NCBI GenBank assembly: GCA_017437005.1
Contig: JAFSBZ010000016.1
Coordinates: forward strand, 1 to 64,000
Length of the DNA: 64,000 nucleotides
DNA from: Clostridia bacterium
GTDB taxonomy: Bacteria; Bacillota; Clostridia; Oscillospirales; Acutalibacteraceae
Direction: 5' to 3'
A program made the translations under genes and the position numbers. Numbering within the stretch: position 1 is the stretch's first letter; each line of letters begins with the position of its first letter. Positions 8,602 to 16,457 of this stretch are shown one piece after another. The notes beneath the pieces were generated by a model. That model worked only from the letters and a program-made list of their open reading frames with translations. It made no database searches and was not told where the DNA came from.

Positions 8602-8699
8602 CGGATTGCTTCGTGACTTCCGTTACTCGCAATGACAAACGTTTGTATTGTGAAATATATTTTGTCATTGCGAAGAGCGGCCAGCCGTGTGGCAATCCG
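8602..8699. repeat. 98-bp imperfect inverted-repeat element
   Basis: CGGATTGC (8602-8609) pairs with GCAATCCG (8692-8699), and CGCAATGACAAA (8628-8639) pairs with TTTGTCATTGCG (8661-8672), with a loosely paired middle. This resembles dispersed non-autonomous repeats seen between genes in many Clostridia and other bacteria. It fills the gap between the PqqD-like gene and the malQ promoter. No target duplication is evident at its ends. Confidence 0.7.
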
Positions 8700-8705
8700 T
8701 TTTTC

Positions 8706-8734
8706 TTGCCATTTATTTAATATAATGATATAAT
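8706..8734 (+). promoter_or_regulatory. Promoter for malQ
   Basis: TTGCCA at 8706-8711, 17-base spacer, TATAAT at 8729-8734, just outside the inverted-repeat element and 30 bases before the start codon. Confidence 0.7.
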
Positions 8735-8763
8735 ACCATATATCATTTTTAGGAGTTATGTTT

Positions 8764-10287
8764 ATGCGTGCAAGTGGAATACTAATGCCCATTTTTTCTC
8801 TGCCCTCGCCTTACGGTATTGGCACGTTTGGAAAAGCAGCTTATAATTTTGTAGATTTTTTAAACAATGCAGGACAAAGCTATTGGCAAATGCTACCCAT
8901 AGGCCCCACAAGCTTTGGCGATTCGCCATACCAGTCTTTTTCTTCCTTTGCGGGTAACCCATATTTCATAGACCTTGATTTGCTTATAAAAGACGGTTTA
9001 CTTGCAGAAAGCGAGGTTAAGGCTTGCGATTTTGGTGACAACACAGCCAAAATTGACTATGAAAGGCTTTACAACAACCGCTATCCCCTTTTAAAGACAG
9101 CATTCAGTCGTTTTAAAGGTGACAGTAGTTATGATGCTTTTATAAAAGAAAACAACAGTTGGCTACATAGTTTTGCATTGTTTATGGCGATAAAATCTGC
9201 TCATAATGGTGCCGCGTGGTACACTTGGGATAAAAAGCTTATATCAAAAGATGCGGATGCCATTTTAAAAGCAGAGCGCGATTACATAGACGATATAAAT
9301 TTTTACAAATTTTTACAGTTTGAGTTTTACAAACAATGGAATTTACTTAAGGAATACGCAAACAAAAACGGTGTAAAAATCATTGGCGATATACCAATTT
9401 ACGTAGCGCTTGATAGTGCTGACGTGTGGGCAAATCCACAGCAGTTTCAGCTTGATGACGATTACACACCGCGTGCGGTTGCAGGTGTACCGCCCGATGC
9501 TTTTAGCGAAGAAGGTCAGCTTTGGGGTAATCCGCTTTATGATTGGGATTATATGAAACAAACAAACTACGCTTGGTGGATGGGTTACCTCGGTCATGCG
9601 CTCACACGCTATGACGTTGTGCGTATTGACCACTTCCGCGGCTTTGAGGCGTATTACTCAATTCCCTATGGCGACAAAAATGCCAAACGCGGTAAGTGGA
9701 TAAAGGGCCCCGATACCTATTTGTTTAAAGCCTTTAAGCAAGAGTTAGGCAGCGATTTACCCATTATTGCAGAGGATCTCGGAGTTATTACGCCGGCTGT
9801 ACGTAGATTGCTTGATTTTACGGGTTTTCCCGGTATGAAGGTATTGCAATTTGCATTTAGTGGTGACAGTAAAAATTCATATATGCCTCACAACATTATT
9901 AAAAACAGTGTCGTTTATACGGGCACCCACGATAACGACACCATTATGGGTTGGCTTGAAAACAGCGATGCCGATACCGTAAAACAAGCAAAGGATTACT
10001 TTAATTATCAAACTGACAGCGGCTTTAACTGGGCTATGATAAAAGCGGCTATGAGCTCGGTTGCCGACACCTGTATAATACCTATGGCTGATTTTATGGG
10101 GCTTGACAGCACGGCGCGCATAAACACACCCTCTACCCTTGGCGAGAATTGGAGCTGGCGTATAGACGGCGGGTGTATAAACGATTGGCTTGCGAATATA
10201 ATTAAAGAAAATACTATTCTTTACGGACGTCATATGCCTTCTCCCGAGGGAGAAGGTGTTGAGCAAAGCGAAACGGATGAGGGGTAA
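8764..10287 (+). CDS. malQ: 4-alpha-glucanotransferase (GH77, amylomaltase)
   Basis: About 507 residues. AGGAG at 8751-8755 favours the ATG at 8764 (MRASGILMPIFSLPSPYGIG); the ATG at 8758 is too close. GH77 marks are the N-terminal GIGTFG and QMLPIGPTSFGDSPYQSFS, DIPIYVALDSADVWANP, VRIDHFRGFEAYY (nucleophile Asp), IIAEDLG (acid/base Glu) and YTGTHDNDTIMGW. It rearranges alpha-1,4-glucan chains in maltodextrin or glycogen metabolism in the cytosol. The native end appears to be near NIIKENTILYGR; the last 18 residues (HMPSPEGEGVEQSETDEG) are encoded by a repeat that belongs to the adjacent DUF559 unit. Confidence 0.95.
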   Translation: MRASGILMPIFSLPSPYGIGTFGKAAYNFVDFLNNAGQSYWQMLPIGPTSFGDSPYQSFSSFAGNPYFIDLDLLIKDGLLAESEVKACDFGDNTAKIDYERLYNNRYPLLKTAFSRFKGDSSYDAFIKENNSWLHSFALFMAIKSAHNGAAWYTWDKKLISKDADAILKAERDYIDDINFYKFLQFEFYKQWNLLKEYANKNGVKIIGDIPIYVALDSADVWANPQQFQLDDDYTPRAVAGVPPDAFSEEGQLWGNPLYDWDYMKQTNYAWWMGYLGHALTRYDVVRIDHFRGFEAYYSIPYGDKNAKRGKWIKGPDTYLFKAFKQELGSDLPIIAEDLGVITPAVRRLLDFTGFPGMKVLQFAFSGDSKNSYMPHNIIKNSVVYTGTHDNDTIMGWLENSDADTVKQAKDYFNYQTDSGFNWAMIKAAMSSVADTCIIPMADFMGLDSTARINTPSTLGENWSWRIDGGCINDWLANIIKENTILYGRHMPSPEGEGVEQSETDEG

Positions 10288-10678
10288 AGATGAACAATTT
10301 CAAAAACAAAAACCTTACACCAAACGCACAAACGCTACGCAAAAATATGACCCGTCAAGAAAGGCATCTTTGGTATGATTTTTTAAAATCATTACCTATT
10401 ACATTTCATCGTCAAAAGGTTATTGACAATTACATTGTTGATTTTTACTGTGCTCAACATAAACTTATAATTGAACTTGATGGTTCACAGCATTACGAAG
10501 GTCAAGGAGTTATCAAAGACCAAAAACGTGACGAATATTTTAATAGTCTCGGTATTACGGTTTTAAGATATTCAAACCTTGACGTTGACAAAAATTTTCG
10601 CGGTGTATGTGAGGATATATTAAAATATATTTTCCCCTCATTCACCGCAAGCGGTCCCCCTTCTCCCGAGGGAGAAGG
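10237..10678. mobile_element. Inverted-repeat-bounded DUF559 unit (putative mobile element)
   Basis: Two related repeats of about 46 bp face each other: 10237-10284 reads palindrome CCTTCTCCCGAGGGAGAAGG, spacer, then GATGAGGGG, and 10634-10678 reads CCCCTCATT, spacer with CCGCAAGCGG, then the same palindrome. Between them is one gene, a DUF559 nuclease-like protein. Each repeat is read through by a gene: the left encodes the malQ tail and the right encodes the DUF559 tail (PPSPEGEGN). No transposase and no clear target duplication are seen, so mobility is inference from the architecture. Confidence 0.55.
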
Positions 10679-10685
10679 CAATTAA
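10290..10685 (+). CDS. DUF559 (Vsr-like) endonuclease-domain protein
   Basis: A 131-residue protein. The core is NMTRQERHLWYDFLKSL, then FHRQKVIDNYIVDFYCAQHKLIIELDGSQHYE, then RDEYFNSLGITVLRYSN, matching DUF559 (PF04480), related to the very-short-patch-repair endonuclease fold. The D-F-Y-C / I-E-L-D-G-S-Q-H spacing supplies acidic and histidine residues expected of that fold. Members are common in gut bacteria but their biological role is undefined. It starts 2 bases after the malQ stop. The final 17 residues come from the right inverted repeat, so the protein probably acquired its tail from the element. Confidence 0.85.
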   Translation: MNNFKNKNLTPNAQTLRKNMTRQERHLWYDFLKSLPITFHRQKVIDNYIVDFYCAQHKLIIELDGSQHYEGQGVIKDQKRDEYFNSLGITVLRYSNLDVDKNFRGVCEDILKYIFPSFTASGPPSPEGEGN

Positions 10686-10697
10686 ATTTTTAAGTAT

Positions 10698-10731
10698 AAA
10701 AAAACTCAGACCCGAAGGTCTGAGTTTTTTT
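10698..10731. terminator. Bidirectional terminator between DUF559 and GH16 genes
   Basis: AAAAAACTCAGACC / GGTCTGAGTTTTTT around a CGAA loop, with A and T tracts on both flanks. It can serve the + strand DUF559 transcript and the - strand GH16 transcript, whose stop is at 10735. Confidence 0.9.
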
Positions 10732-10734
10732 GTT

Positions 10735-13700
10735 TTATTTATAACCAAAGTGGTTATTGTTGTTAAAGTTCTCAGTTTCCTGAGTTACGATGTCGCGTTC
10801 ACCATCTTGTTGATATACACGCACGTATTCAATCTCGAGTGAGGTAAGACCTGCTGCTGTAAGAAGGTCGGTGAATACTGTTGCACCGCCATCATGTGCT
10901 TCGTTAGCTGAATAGTACTTGTTATCCAAAAGAACGTACATATACTGGTTAAATACCTTAGCATCGCTGTAGATACCTGCATTTGCACCAATTGCACCGT
11001 TAGCTTCTGTATTGCCGTTATCATCCTTCATTGCGCCAATTGAAGCACCCGAAGCGATAGGAAGTGTCTGACGAACAGAACCGTCATCGTTATAAACGTA
11101 AAGTGTTGCTTCAAAACCGGTTTCGGCATCGGTGTACCAGCTAAAGCCGTATCTGCGTGATTTCTGCAAATCGTCACGAGCAGTTGTGCTAACTGATGCA
11201 CAGTTTGATGTTGAACCAAAGTCCATCAAAGTGCTACCCGGATTATGAATCCAAGAGCCTTCACTTGACGTTGTAGAGAACGCATCATTTGCGATACCGC
11301 CCAAAACTTGGTAGTTATCCCAGTCATGGATGTAAAGCAAGTTAGCGTCACTATCAACACCGTTGTTCCACCACTTGTGGATGGTAGTGTTAATACCGTA
11401 CCAGCCTACTGCTGTTTTCCAACTCTTTTCACGGTCTGTAATTCCTGATTCCCAGCTAAATTGTCGACCTGATACACGACTTGCAGCCTGCATAACTTCT
11501 ATCATATCTATTTCATAGATAGCTGATGGAATCTGGTATTTATAGGTGTTAAGGTTGGTCTTATCCCAAGCGTTGCTTACGCCGTCCCAATTAGTGTTAT
11601 ACTTATAAACCTTGCCGTAAAGTGAGTTGTCATAACCCTTGTTGGTTGCCGATTGTGCCGGGCGACCCATTAACCACCAAGCAGGGAATGCGTGACCGTC
11701 TGCAGGGAGCTGACCCTCAATTTCAAGGTAACCTTGTTTGTAAAGCATACCACGTTCGGTAGTAACCTTACCGCTTGAGAAATATACATCAGAACCGTCG
11801 GCGTCAATTGCGTTTACACCGTCCTGATGGTAACCGTTAAATTCGCCGGGTTCTACGTCAAGTGCAACGTAGCCGTTTGTGCTGGTACCAAGACTGCTGC
11901 TGTCATAACCACGCTTCATAGAAAGCCTGCCGTCTTCTATCACGATAACCTTGCTTAAATCCTTAACAGGAGCAACTTCCTGATTTAAGTAGTTAGATTG
12001 TTCGCCGTTTTGAGCTTCTGACTGCTGGGTGTTGTGCTGCCAGTTATGTGTGTTAATGGTAGCACCGTCTGTTGCATAGTCGCCCTCAAACTCGTCACCC
12101 CAAGCATAGTAGAGAACTGTGTCGGCATCAAGCACACCATCATAGTTGGTGTCAAGTTTTACAGTGATTGGTTTCTTTTCGTCAGAAAGTTCTGTTGAAC
12201 CGCAAGTGTAAACTGTATCGCCCTGAACTGAGCAACCTTGTGTAAAGTTGATTGCCGCCTGCTCTACTGCTGTAAAGTTTTCACCCTGTAGCCATACAAA
12301 CTTGCTGTCTTTGTCGTATGTTACAGCATATGTGTTAGCTGCGGTCGCAACATTGTTGGTAGCATAGTCAGTGCCAGCAATATTACCAACAACAATTTCT
12401 AATTCACCGTCAAGGGCATATTTAGCCTTCTGGGTGCTGTCGGTAATCTCACCGTAGCTATCACCAATTGGATAGTAGAGAGCACCGCTTACCCAAGCAT
12501 AATCGTTTTGATGAACGTATGTAGCGTTAGCATCGCTGCTGCTACCCCAAGCAACGCTATCATCTACAACAACCTTTTTAACGTCAACACCGGCAAGCTC
12601 TTCAAGATAAAGCTCTACCTTACGTGCTGCATCGTAGTTGTCGTTTTCGCCGTAGTAAATCTTGATATTGCCTGCTTGAACGTTTGCAAAGAAGCTGTCG
12701 CTAATGCTTTCGCCGTAGTTATCGCCAATAGTTCTCTGTAGTACTGCAAGGTCAGCAATGTTGATTGTACCGTCACGGCTTACGTCACCGTAGATATTAT
12801 CGTAAGCGCTCTTGCGGAGAAGCTTGCTTCTAAGAGCTGATAAGTCGTTTGGTGTGTATTCGTTACCGATACCGTCACCGTCAACGTCAACACAATCCAT
12901 CTTTTCAGCCTGTGCTACAAGACGTGGCAAGCTACCTTCTTTACCGCCGATGTACCAGATATCAGTTTCGCCGGCAGTAATTTGAGCTTTGATTTCATCG
13001 GCAGTTGCCTTTACCACGCCATCATCTTCGTTGTGATCGGTAATGTAAACGGTAACATCGTTACCATCACCATCTTTACCAACGTAGTAACTATTTGTAA
13101 TAGTACCGTAGTCATCAATTGACGTTGCATCGTCGTTGTAAACAATGTAAAGGCCGTCATTATAACCGCCTGCAGAGCTTATTACAGCATCTTCTACAGA
13201 ACAGTTTGTAACTGATCCGCCGTACATCCAACCTACCAACGCACCTGCATACTCGCCTGATACAACAGCTACATCGCGAAGGTGAAGGTTCTTTACAGTA
13301 CCGCCTTCAAGAACAGGGATAAGACCGGCAGATGCGCTGTCGCCTGCAGAAAGGCCTGTAATGGTATGGCCATCGCCGTCTAATGTGCCGCCAAATGGTG
13401 TATAGGTGTAGTAAATGCCACCCTCTGATCTTGTCTCTTGAGTAATCCAAGGAGCAGCCGAAAGGTCAATATCGCAACCAAGCTTATAGTAAAGCTTGTC
13501 GTAAAGGTTCATACCACCTGTTGCAATTGCGCGAGCAAGCTGTATGTCGGTTTCAATAATGTATGGATCCTCTTCGGTACCTGCGCCCTTAAGCAAATAG
13601 GTGTATGGGTTAGAGCCGTAAGCATATGGACCAACACCTGCATAGTTGTTTTGACCTTTACCTACAAGCTCAACGTAAGAAGCATTTGTTTGCTCTGCTG

Positions 13701-16125
13701 TGTTAACTGTAGGTATTGGGAATGTACGGTCGCCTTCGGTTACGATTGTCCAGTTACCCCAAGAAAGCTTAGGCATATCGTACATAGTATACTCAGATTT
13801 TGTTTCGATACGTGTAATATCCTTAAGTTTGTCATACTTATCAGGATATACGGTAGTAATCTCGTTAAGAGACATATCTGTATAGCTGTTATAGAAAAAT
13901 ACCTCAAAGCCCTGATTCTTGTCATAACGGTTATAGAATACCTCTTTACCACTAACGTAAACTTCGTTTACTGCGGGTGCGCCGAATGATACACAACCTG
14001 AAACAGTAAGGTTGTTAGCGCTACTTGTACCGCTGTGGATAGCACCCATCATATCAATGGTAGCCTCAGAGCTTGCGCCTATAGCACGTTCACATGTATC
14101 ACCGTCGTAGAAACAGTTAGAAATTGTAAGGTTTTCAGGAGTACTATTTGTAGAAATAATACCTGCAGGACCAGCAGCGTGGTCATAACAACCTGAAGAG
14201 TCGGTTCTTGCAGTAAGGGTTATAGCCCTGGTAGTAGCAATGTAAGAATTTCTTACACTGATGTTAGAAATCTTAATGCGAGTTGAGTCATTTGTGTATG
14301 AACCCAAGTTTGTGGTAACCAAAGCGCTGTTACCCGAACCACTTGCATAGCAAGCGTTAAAGTTAATGTTCTTAACTGTTGAAGCACCGTCAAGCTTGTA
14401 AACAAGACCCTGACCGGTTGAACTGTACATACCATAAATGGTAACACCGTTACCGTCAAGATGGCCTACGAAGCTCTTGCCGGGTTTCCAGTCTTTTGCA
14501 GTGCCTGCAGCAACCATTGCCTTAGCGCCTGCAAGTGTTTCATTGCCGTAAACGTTGTTAAGGTAGAATGCGTCAACTGTGTCATCTACCTTGTAGTAAT
14601 ATGGTGTGTAAACAGGAGCGTAAACGGTGGTTGAGCCCTGTTTAAATATTCTGTCTGTTTGTGTACCACCTGCTACGCTTTCAGCAGTTTCAACTGCCAA
14701 GTCGCCGCTTGTTGAAGTGGTATATGTTACTGTAGAAAGTGCGCGATAAAGCTGATCGGCAGTTTTGATAATGAAAGGATCATCCTTTGTACCTGTACCG
14801 CCTGCAAACTCACTTGCTGCTGCGCCTGTCCAGAAAGATACGTTAGACTCTTCGCCTGTTTGGTTAATTGTTGGGTATTCGCCTTCTTCACCGGGAATCC
14901 AACCGGAGAACCAAGCAAGGTTCATATTGCTAACTGCGGCTGCACCCTGCATCTGCTCGGGTGTGAGAATAAAGATTTTGTTTGTAAAGTTACGTGTGCC
15001 AAGTGTACCGCCGATTGCAGCCTGTAAAGAGCCTGTGTCGGTGTAAACGTTGGTAAAGTGGCTTTCAAGACCAGAGTGCTGAACATTGTTTTTATCGGTA
15101 CTAATGGTTGTTGCATATGGTGTAACACCAAGTACTATACAGTCGCTAACTGTAAGTGCGTTTGAACCTGCAACACCTACCACACCACCGTGACAAACCT
15201 GGTCACCTGTTGCGCTGGTGCCTTCATTCAAAGAAATAAAGTATTCTTCGTCAAGGTCTACAAAACAGCTGGTAATGTTAATCTTGTTGTTTACATAAAC
15301 GTAGTCGGTTGTGCTACCGTCACCGTCTTCATCGTTTGCGTCCGTGTAACCTGAAGGACACGTAACGCTACCTACTATAGCACCTAAGCCTCTACCCCAA
15401 GCTGAACTGGTTACCTCGATATGAGAATCGGTTACCGAGCAGTTTTCGATAGTAAGGGTTGTGTTGTTGGTGTAATTGCCTTCACCCAAATAGTAACCAA
15501 CAATACCGCCGGCTGCAGTTGTAGCGGTGAAAGAAGCTTTGTTAACGTTGATGTTTTTAATGGTTACGTCGCCCTTTGTGCAGGTGAAAAGACCTGCGTA
15601 GGTAGAAACTGACTCGTGGTTGGTCCAAGCGCCGTAAACTGTGGCGCCGTTACCATCAAAGTAACCCTGAAAACCGGGTGTGCCACCGGCGTGGTTTTTG
15701 CCGGCTGCTTGGATAGCTGCAAGGTTATCAGCCAATGTGCCGTCAATATCAAGGTTATTGCTTGCAAGGTTAAATCCGGCAAGACCGTCAGCAACCTTGT
15801 AGTATTTGCCGTCAGTATCGTCGCCTGATCCTTTACAAAGGTAAACAAGCTCTTCGGCAGAGTCAATTATAATAGCGTTTTCCCAATCGGCACCTGTTTC
15901 GCCGTTATCGGCAAGCTTGGTGTCATAAAACGTGCTTGTACTGCCCATATCGGTAAGGTAAGTACCAAATTCCAAAAGGTCAATAGTACCCTCTGCAATT
16001 GGAGTCTCAGCGTTGGCAATAATATTTGTGCCAACATTAGCGGTAAAGAGTGTACCTATAACCATTGCAAGTGACAATGCGATACTTAAAACTCTTTTAG
16101 CGCTTTTGTTTATTTCGATTTTCAT
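10735..16125 (-). CDS. Secreted modular protein with dockerin and GH16 beta-glucanase domain
   Basis: About 1796 residues starting at ATG 16125 (MKIEINKSAKRVL), preceded by GAGAGG; an in-frame ATG 24 bases upstream lacks a site. Layout: signal peptide (1 to about 38); module A (about 45-380), shared with the upstream giant protein; two further repeat blocks introduced by DPFIIKTADQL and DPYIIETDIQL (about 445-1060) that look like right-handed beta-helix/GLUG-type repeats; a type I dockerin (about 1075-1130) with the two calcium loops DVDGDGIGNEYTPNDLSAL and DVSRDGTINIADLAVLQ; and a C-terminal GH16 domain (about 1340-1790) with WGDEFEGD, the catalytic E-x-D-x-x-E as YEIDMIEV near residue 1538, and LEIEYVRVYQ. 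It should hydrolyse beta-1,3/1,4-glucan outside the cell. The dockerin implies docking to a cohesin scaffold not found here. Confidence 0.85.
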   Translation of the reverse strand: MKIEINKSAKRVLSIALSLAMVIGTLFTANVGTNIIANAETPIAEGTIDLLEFGTYLTDMGSTSTFYDTKLADNGETGADWENAIIIDSAEELVYLCKGSGDDTDGKYYKVADGLAGFNLASNNLDIDGTLADNLAAIQAAGKNHAGGTPGFQGYFDGNGATVYGAWTNHESVSTYAGLFTCTKGDVTIKNINVNKASFTATTAAGGIVGYYLGEGNYTNNTTLTIENCSVTDSHIEVTSSAWGRGLGAIVGSVTCPSGYTDANDEDGDGSTTDYVYVNNKINITSCFVDLDEEYFISLNEGTSATGDQVCHGGVVGVAGSNALTVSDCIVLGVTPYATTISTDKNNVQHSGLESHFTNVYTDTGSLQAAIGGTLGTRNFTNKIFILTPEQMQGAAAVSNMNLAWFSGWIPGEEGEYPTINQTGEESNVSFWTGAAASEFAGGTGTKDDPFIIKTADQLYRALSTVTYTTSTSGDLAVETAESVAGGTQTDRIFKQGSTTVYAPVYTPYYYKVDDTVDAFYLNNVYGNETLAGAKAMVAAGTAKDWKPGKSFVGHLDGNGVTIYGMYSSTGQGLVYKLDGASTVKNINFNACYASGSGNSALVTTNLGSYTNDSTRIKISNISVRNSYIATTRAITLTARTDSSGCYDHAAGPAGIISTNSTPENLTISNCFYDGDTCERAIGASSEATIDMMGAIHSGTSSANNLTVSGCVSFGAPAVNEVYVSGKEVFYNRYDKNQGFEVFFYNSYTDMSLNEITTVYPDKYDKLKDITRIETKSEYTMYDMPKLSWGNWTIVTEGDRTFPIPTVNTAEQTNASYVELVGKGQNNYAGVGPYAYGSNPYTYLLKGAGTEEDPYIIETDIQLARAIATGGMNLYDKLYYKLGCDIDLSAAPWITQETRSEGGIYYTYTPFGGTLDGDGHTITGLSAGDSASAGLIPVLEGGTVKNLHLRDVAVVSGEYAGALVGWMYGGSVTNCSVEDAVISSAGGYNDGLYIVYNDDATSIDDYGTITNSYYVGKDGDGNDVTVYITDHNEDDGVVKATADEIKAQITAGETDIWYIGGKEGSLPRLVAQAEKMDCVDVDGDGIGNEYTPNDLSALRSKLLRKSAYDNIYGDVSRDGTINIADLAVLQRTIGDNYGESISDSFFANVQAGNIKIYYGENDNYDAARKVELYLEELAGVDVKKVVVDDSVAWGSSSDANATYVHQNDYAWVSGALYYPIGDSYGEITDSTQKAKYALDGELEIVVGNIAGTDYATNNVATAANTYAVTYDKDSKFVWLQGENFTAVEQAAINFTQGCSVQGDTVYTCGSTELSDEKKPITVKLDTNYDGVLDADTVLYYAWGDEFEGDYATDGATINTHNWQHNTQQSEAQNGEQSNYLNQEVAPVKDLSKVIVIEDGRLSMKRGYDSSSLGTSTNGYVALDVEPGEFNGYHQDGVNAIDADGSDVYFSSGKVTTERGMLYKQGYLEIEGQLPADGHAFPAWWLMGRPAQSATNKGYDNSLYGKVYKYNTNWDGVSNAWDKTNLNTYKYQIPSAIYEIDMIEVMQAASRVSGRQFSWESGITDREKSWKTAVGWYGINTTIHKWWNNGVDSDANLLYIHDWDNYQVLGGIANDAFSTTSSEGSWIHNPGSTLMDFGSTSNCASVSTTARDDLQKSRRYGFSWYTDAETGFEATLYVYNDDGSVRQTLPIASGASIGAMKDDNGNTEANGAIGANAGIYSDAKVFNQYMYVLLDNKYYSANEAHDGGATVFTDLLTAAGLTSLEIEYVRVYQQDGERDIVTQETENFNNNNHFGYK
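14975..15991 (-). repeat. Module A copy 3 (shared with giant protein upstream)
   Basis: About 1.02 kb coding for TIDLLEFG...RNFT. It is closely similar at DNA and protein level to two stretches in the neighbouring 2082-residue protein (18288-19300 and 21012-22042). Shared landmarks are IIIDSAEE, KNHAGG, FDGNG, VYGAWTNH, GLF, DVTIKN, GGIVGY, LTIENCSVT and QHSGLESHFTN. Edges are approximate. Confidence 0.8.
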
Positions 16126-16190
16126 AAAAAACCTCTCTTTTCTTTCCACTATGTGTGAATTAATAGGTTAGTTTCTTTTGTTCTTGTTAA

Positions 16191-16310
16191 TTATTTAGGC
16201 CAGATTACGATATCATCGTCGTCATCGCCAAAGTTAGCGTTAGGGTCACTTGTAACGATAATATCTGTAAGGTCTAATTCATAGATTTCGATTTTTGATT
16301 TTTCAAACAT
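16191..16310 (-). CDS. 39-residue acidic peptide, unknown function
   Basis: A short gene with a near-perfect ribosome binding site (AAAAGGAG at 16320-16327, 9 bases before ATG 16310) and a TAA stop at 16191. The peptide begins MFEKSKIEIYELDLTDII and ends GDDDDDIVIWPK; about a quarter of the residues are Asp or Glu, and there is no Cys and no signal peptide. It lies 65 bases upstream of the GH16/dockerin gene in the same direction, downstream of a repeat element. The opening K-x-x-I-E-I-Y-E-L-D pattern recalls short peptides of unknown function that I have seen in gut Clostridia; that comparison is memory, not a search. It could be a leader peptide, a regulator, or a peptide-modification substrate. 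Confidence 0.65.
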   Translation of the reverse strand: MFEKSKIEIYELDLTDIIVTSDPNANFGDDDDDIVIWPK

Positions 16311-16348
16311 AATCTTTTTCTCCTTTTCTATTAGGCTTTATCCTACTT

Positions 16349-16412
16349 TGTAGGGACGGGCGTCCTCGACCGTCCGTTACTTTGCGGACCGTCCGGGAGG
16401 TCGGTCCCTACA
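16349..16412. repeat. 64-bp inverted-repeat element
   Basis: TGTAGGGAC at 16349-16357 pairs with GTCCCTACA at 16404-16412, and the interior (GGCG)TCCTCGACCGTCCG / CGGACCGTCCGGGAGG is also self-complementary. A further TGTAGGGG fragment follows at 16428-16435. This is the type of small GC-rich palindromic element scattered between genes in Clostridia. It stands out from the AT-rich surroundings and separates the giant-protein gene from the 39-residue peptide gene. Confidence 0.75.
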
Positions 16413-16457
16413 ATGCCATTTTTACAATGTAGGGGAGCCTATTTATATTATCGTTTA

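Noticed and set aside
8602-8699. Rho-independent terminator of the PqqD-like gene
   Set aside because: The arms are long and imperfect, with large interior and no T run, which fits a dispersed repeat better.
10237-10678. CRISPR array or standard insertion sequence
   Set aside because: Only two repeats in opposite orientation, no spacers, no transposase domain; kept as an inverted-repeat unit instead.
12508-15866. Many open frames on the opposite strand and alternative frames of the GH16/dockerin gene
   Set aside because: They lack ribosome binding sites, overlap a clearly conserved coding frame, and encode Val/Cys/Thr-rich sequences typical of antisense shadows.
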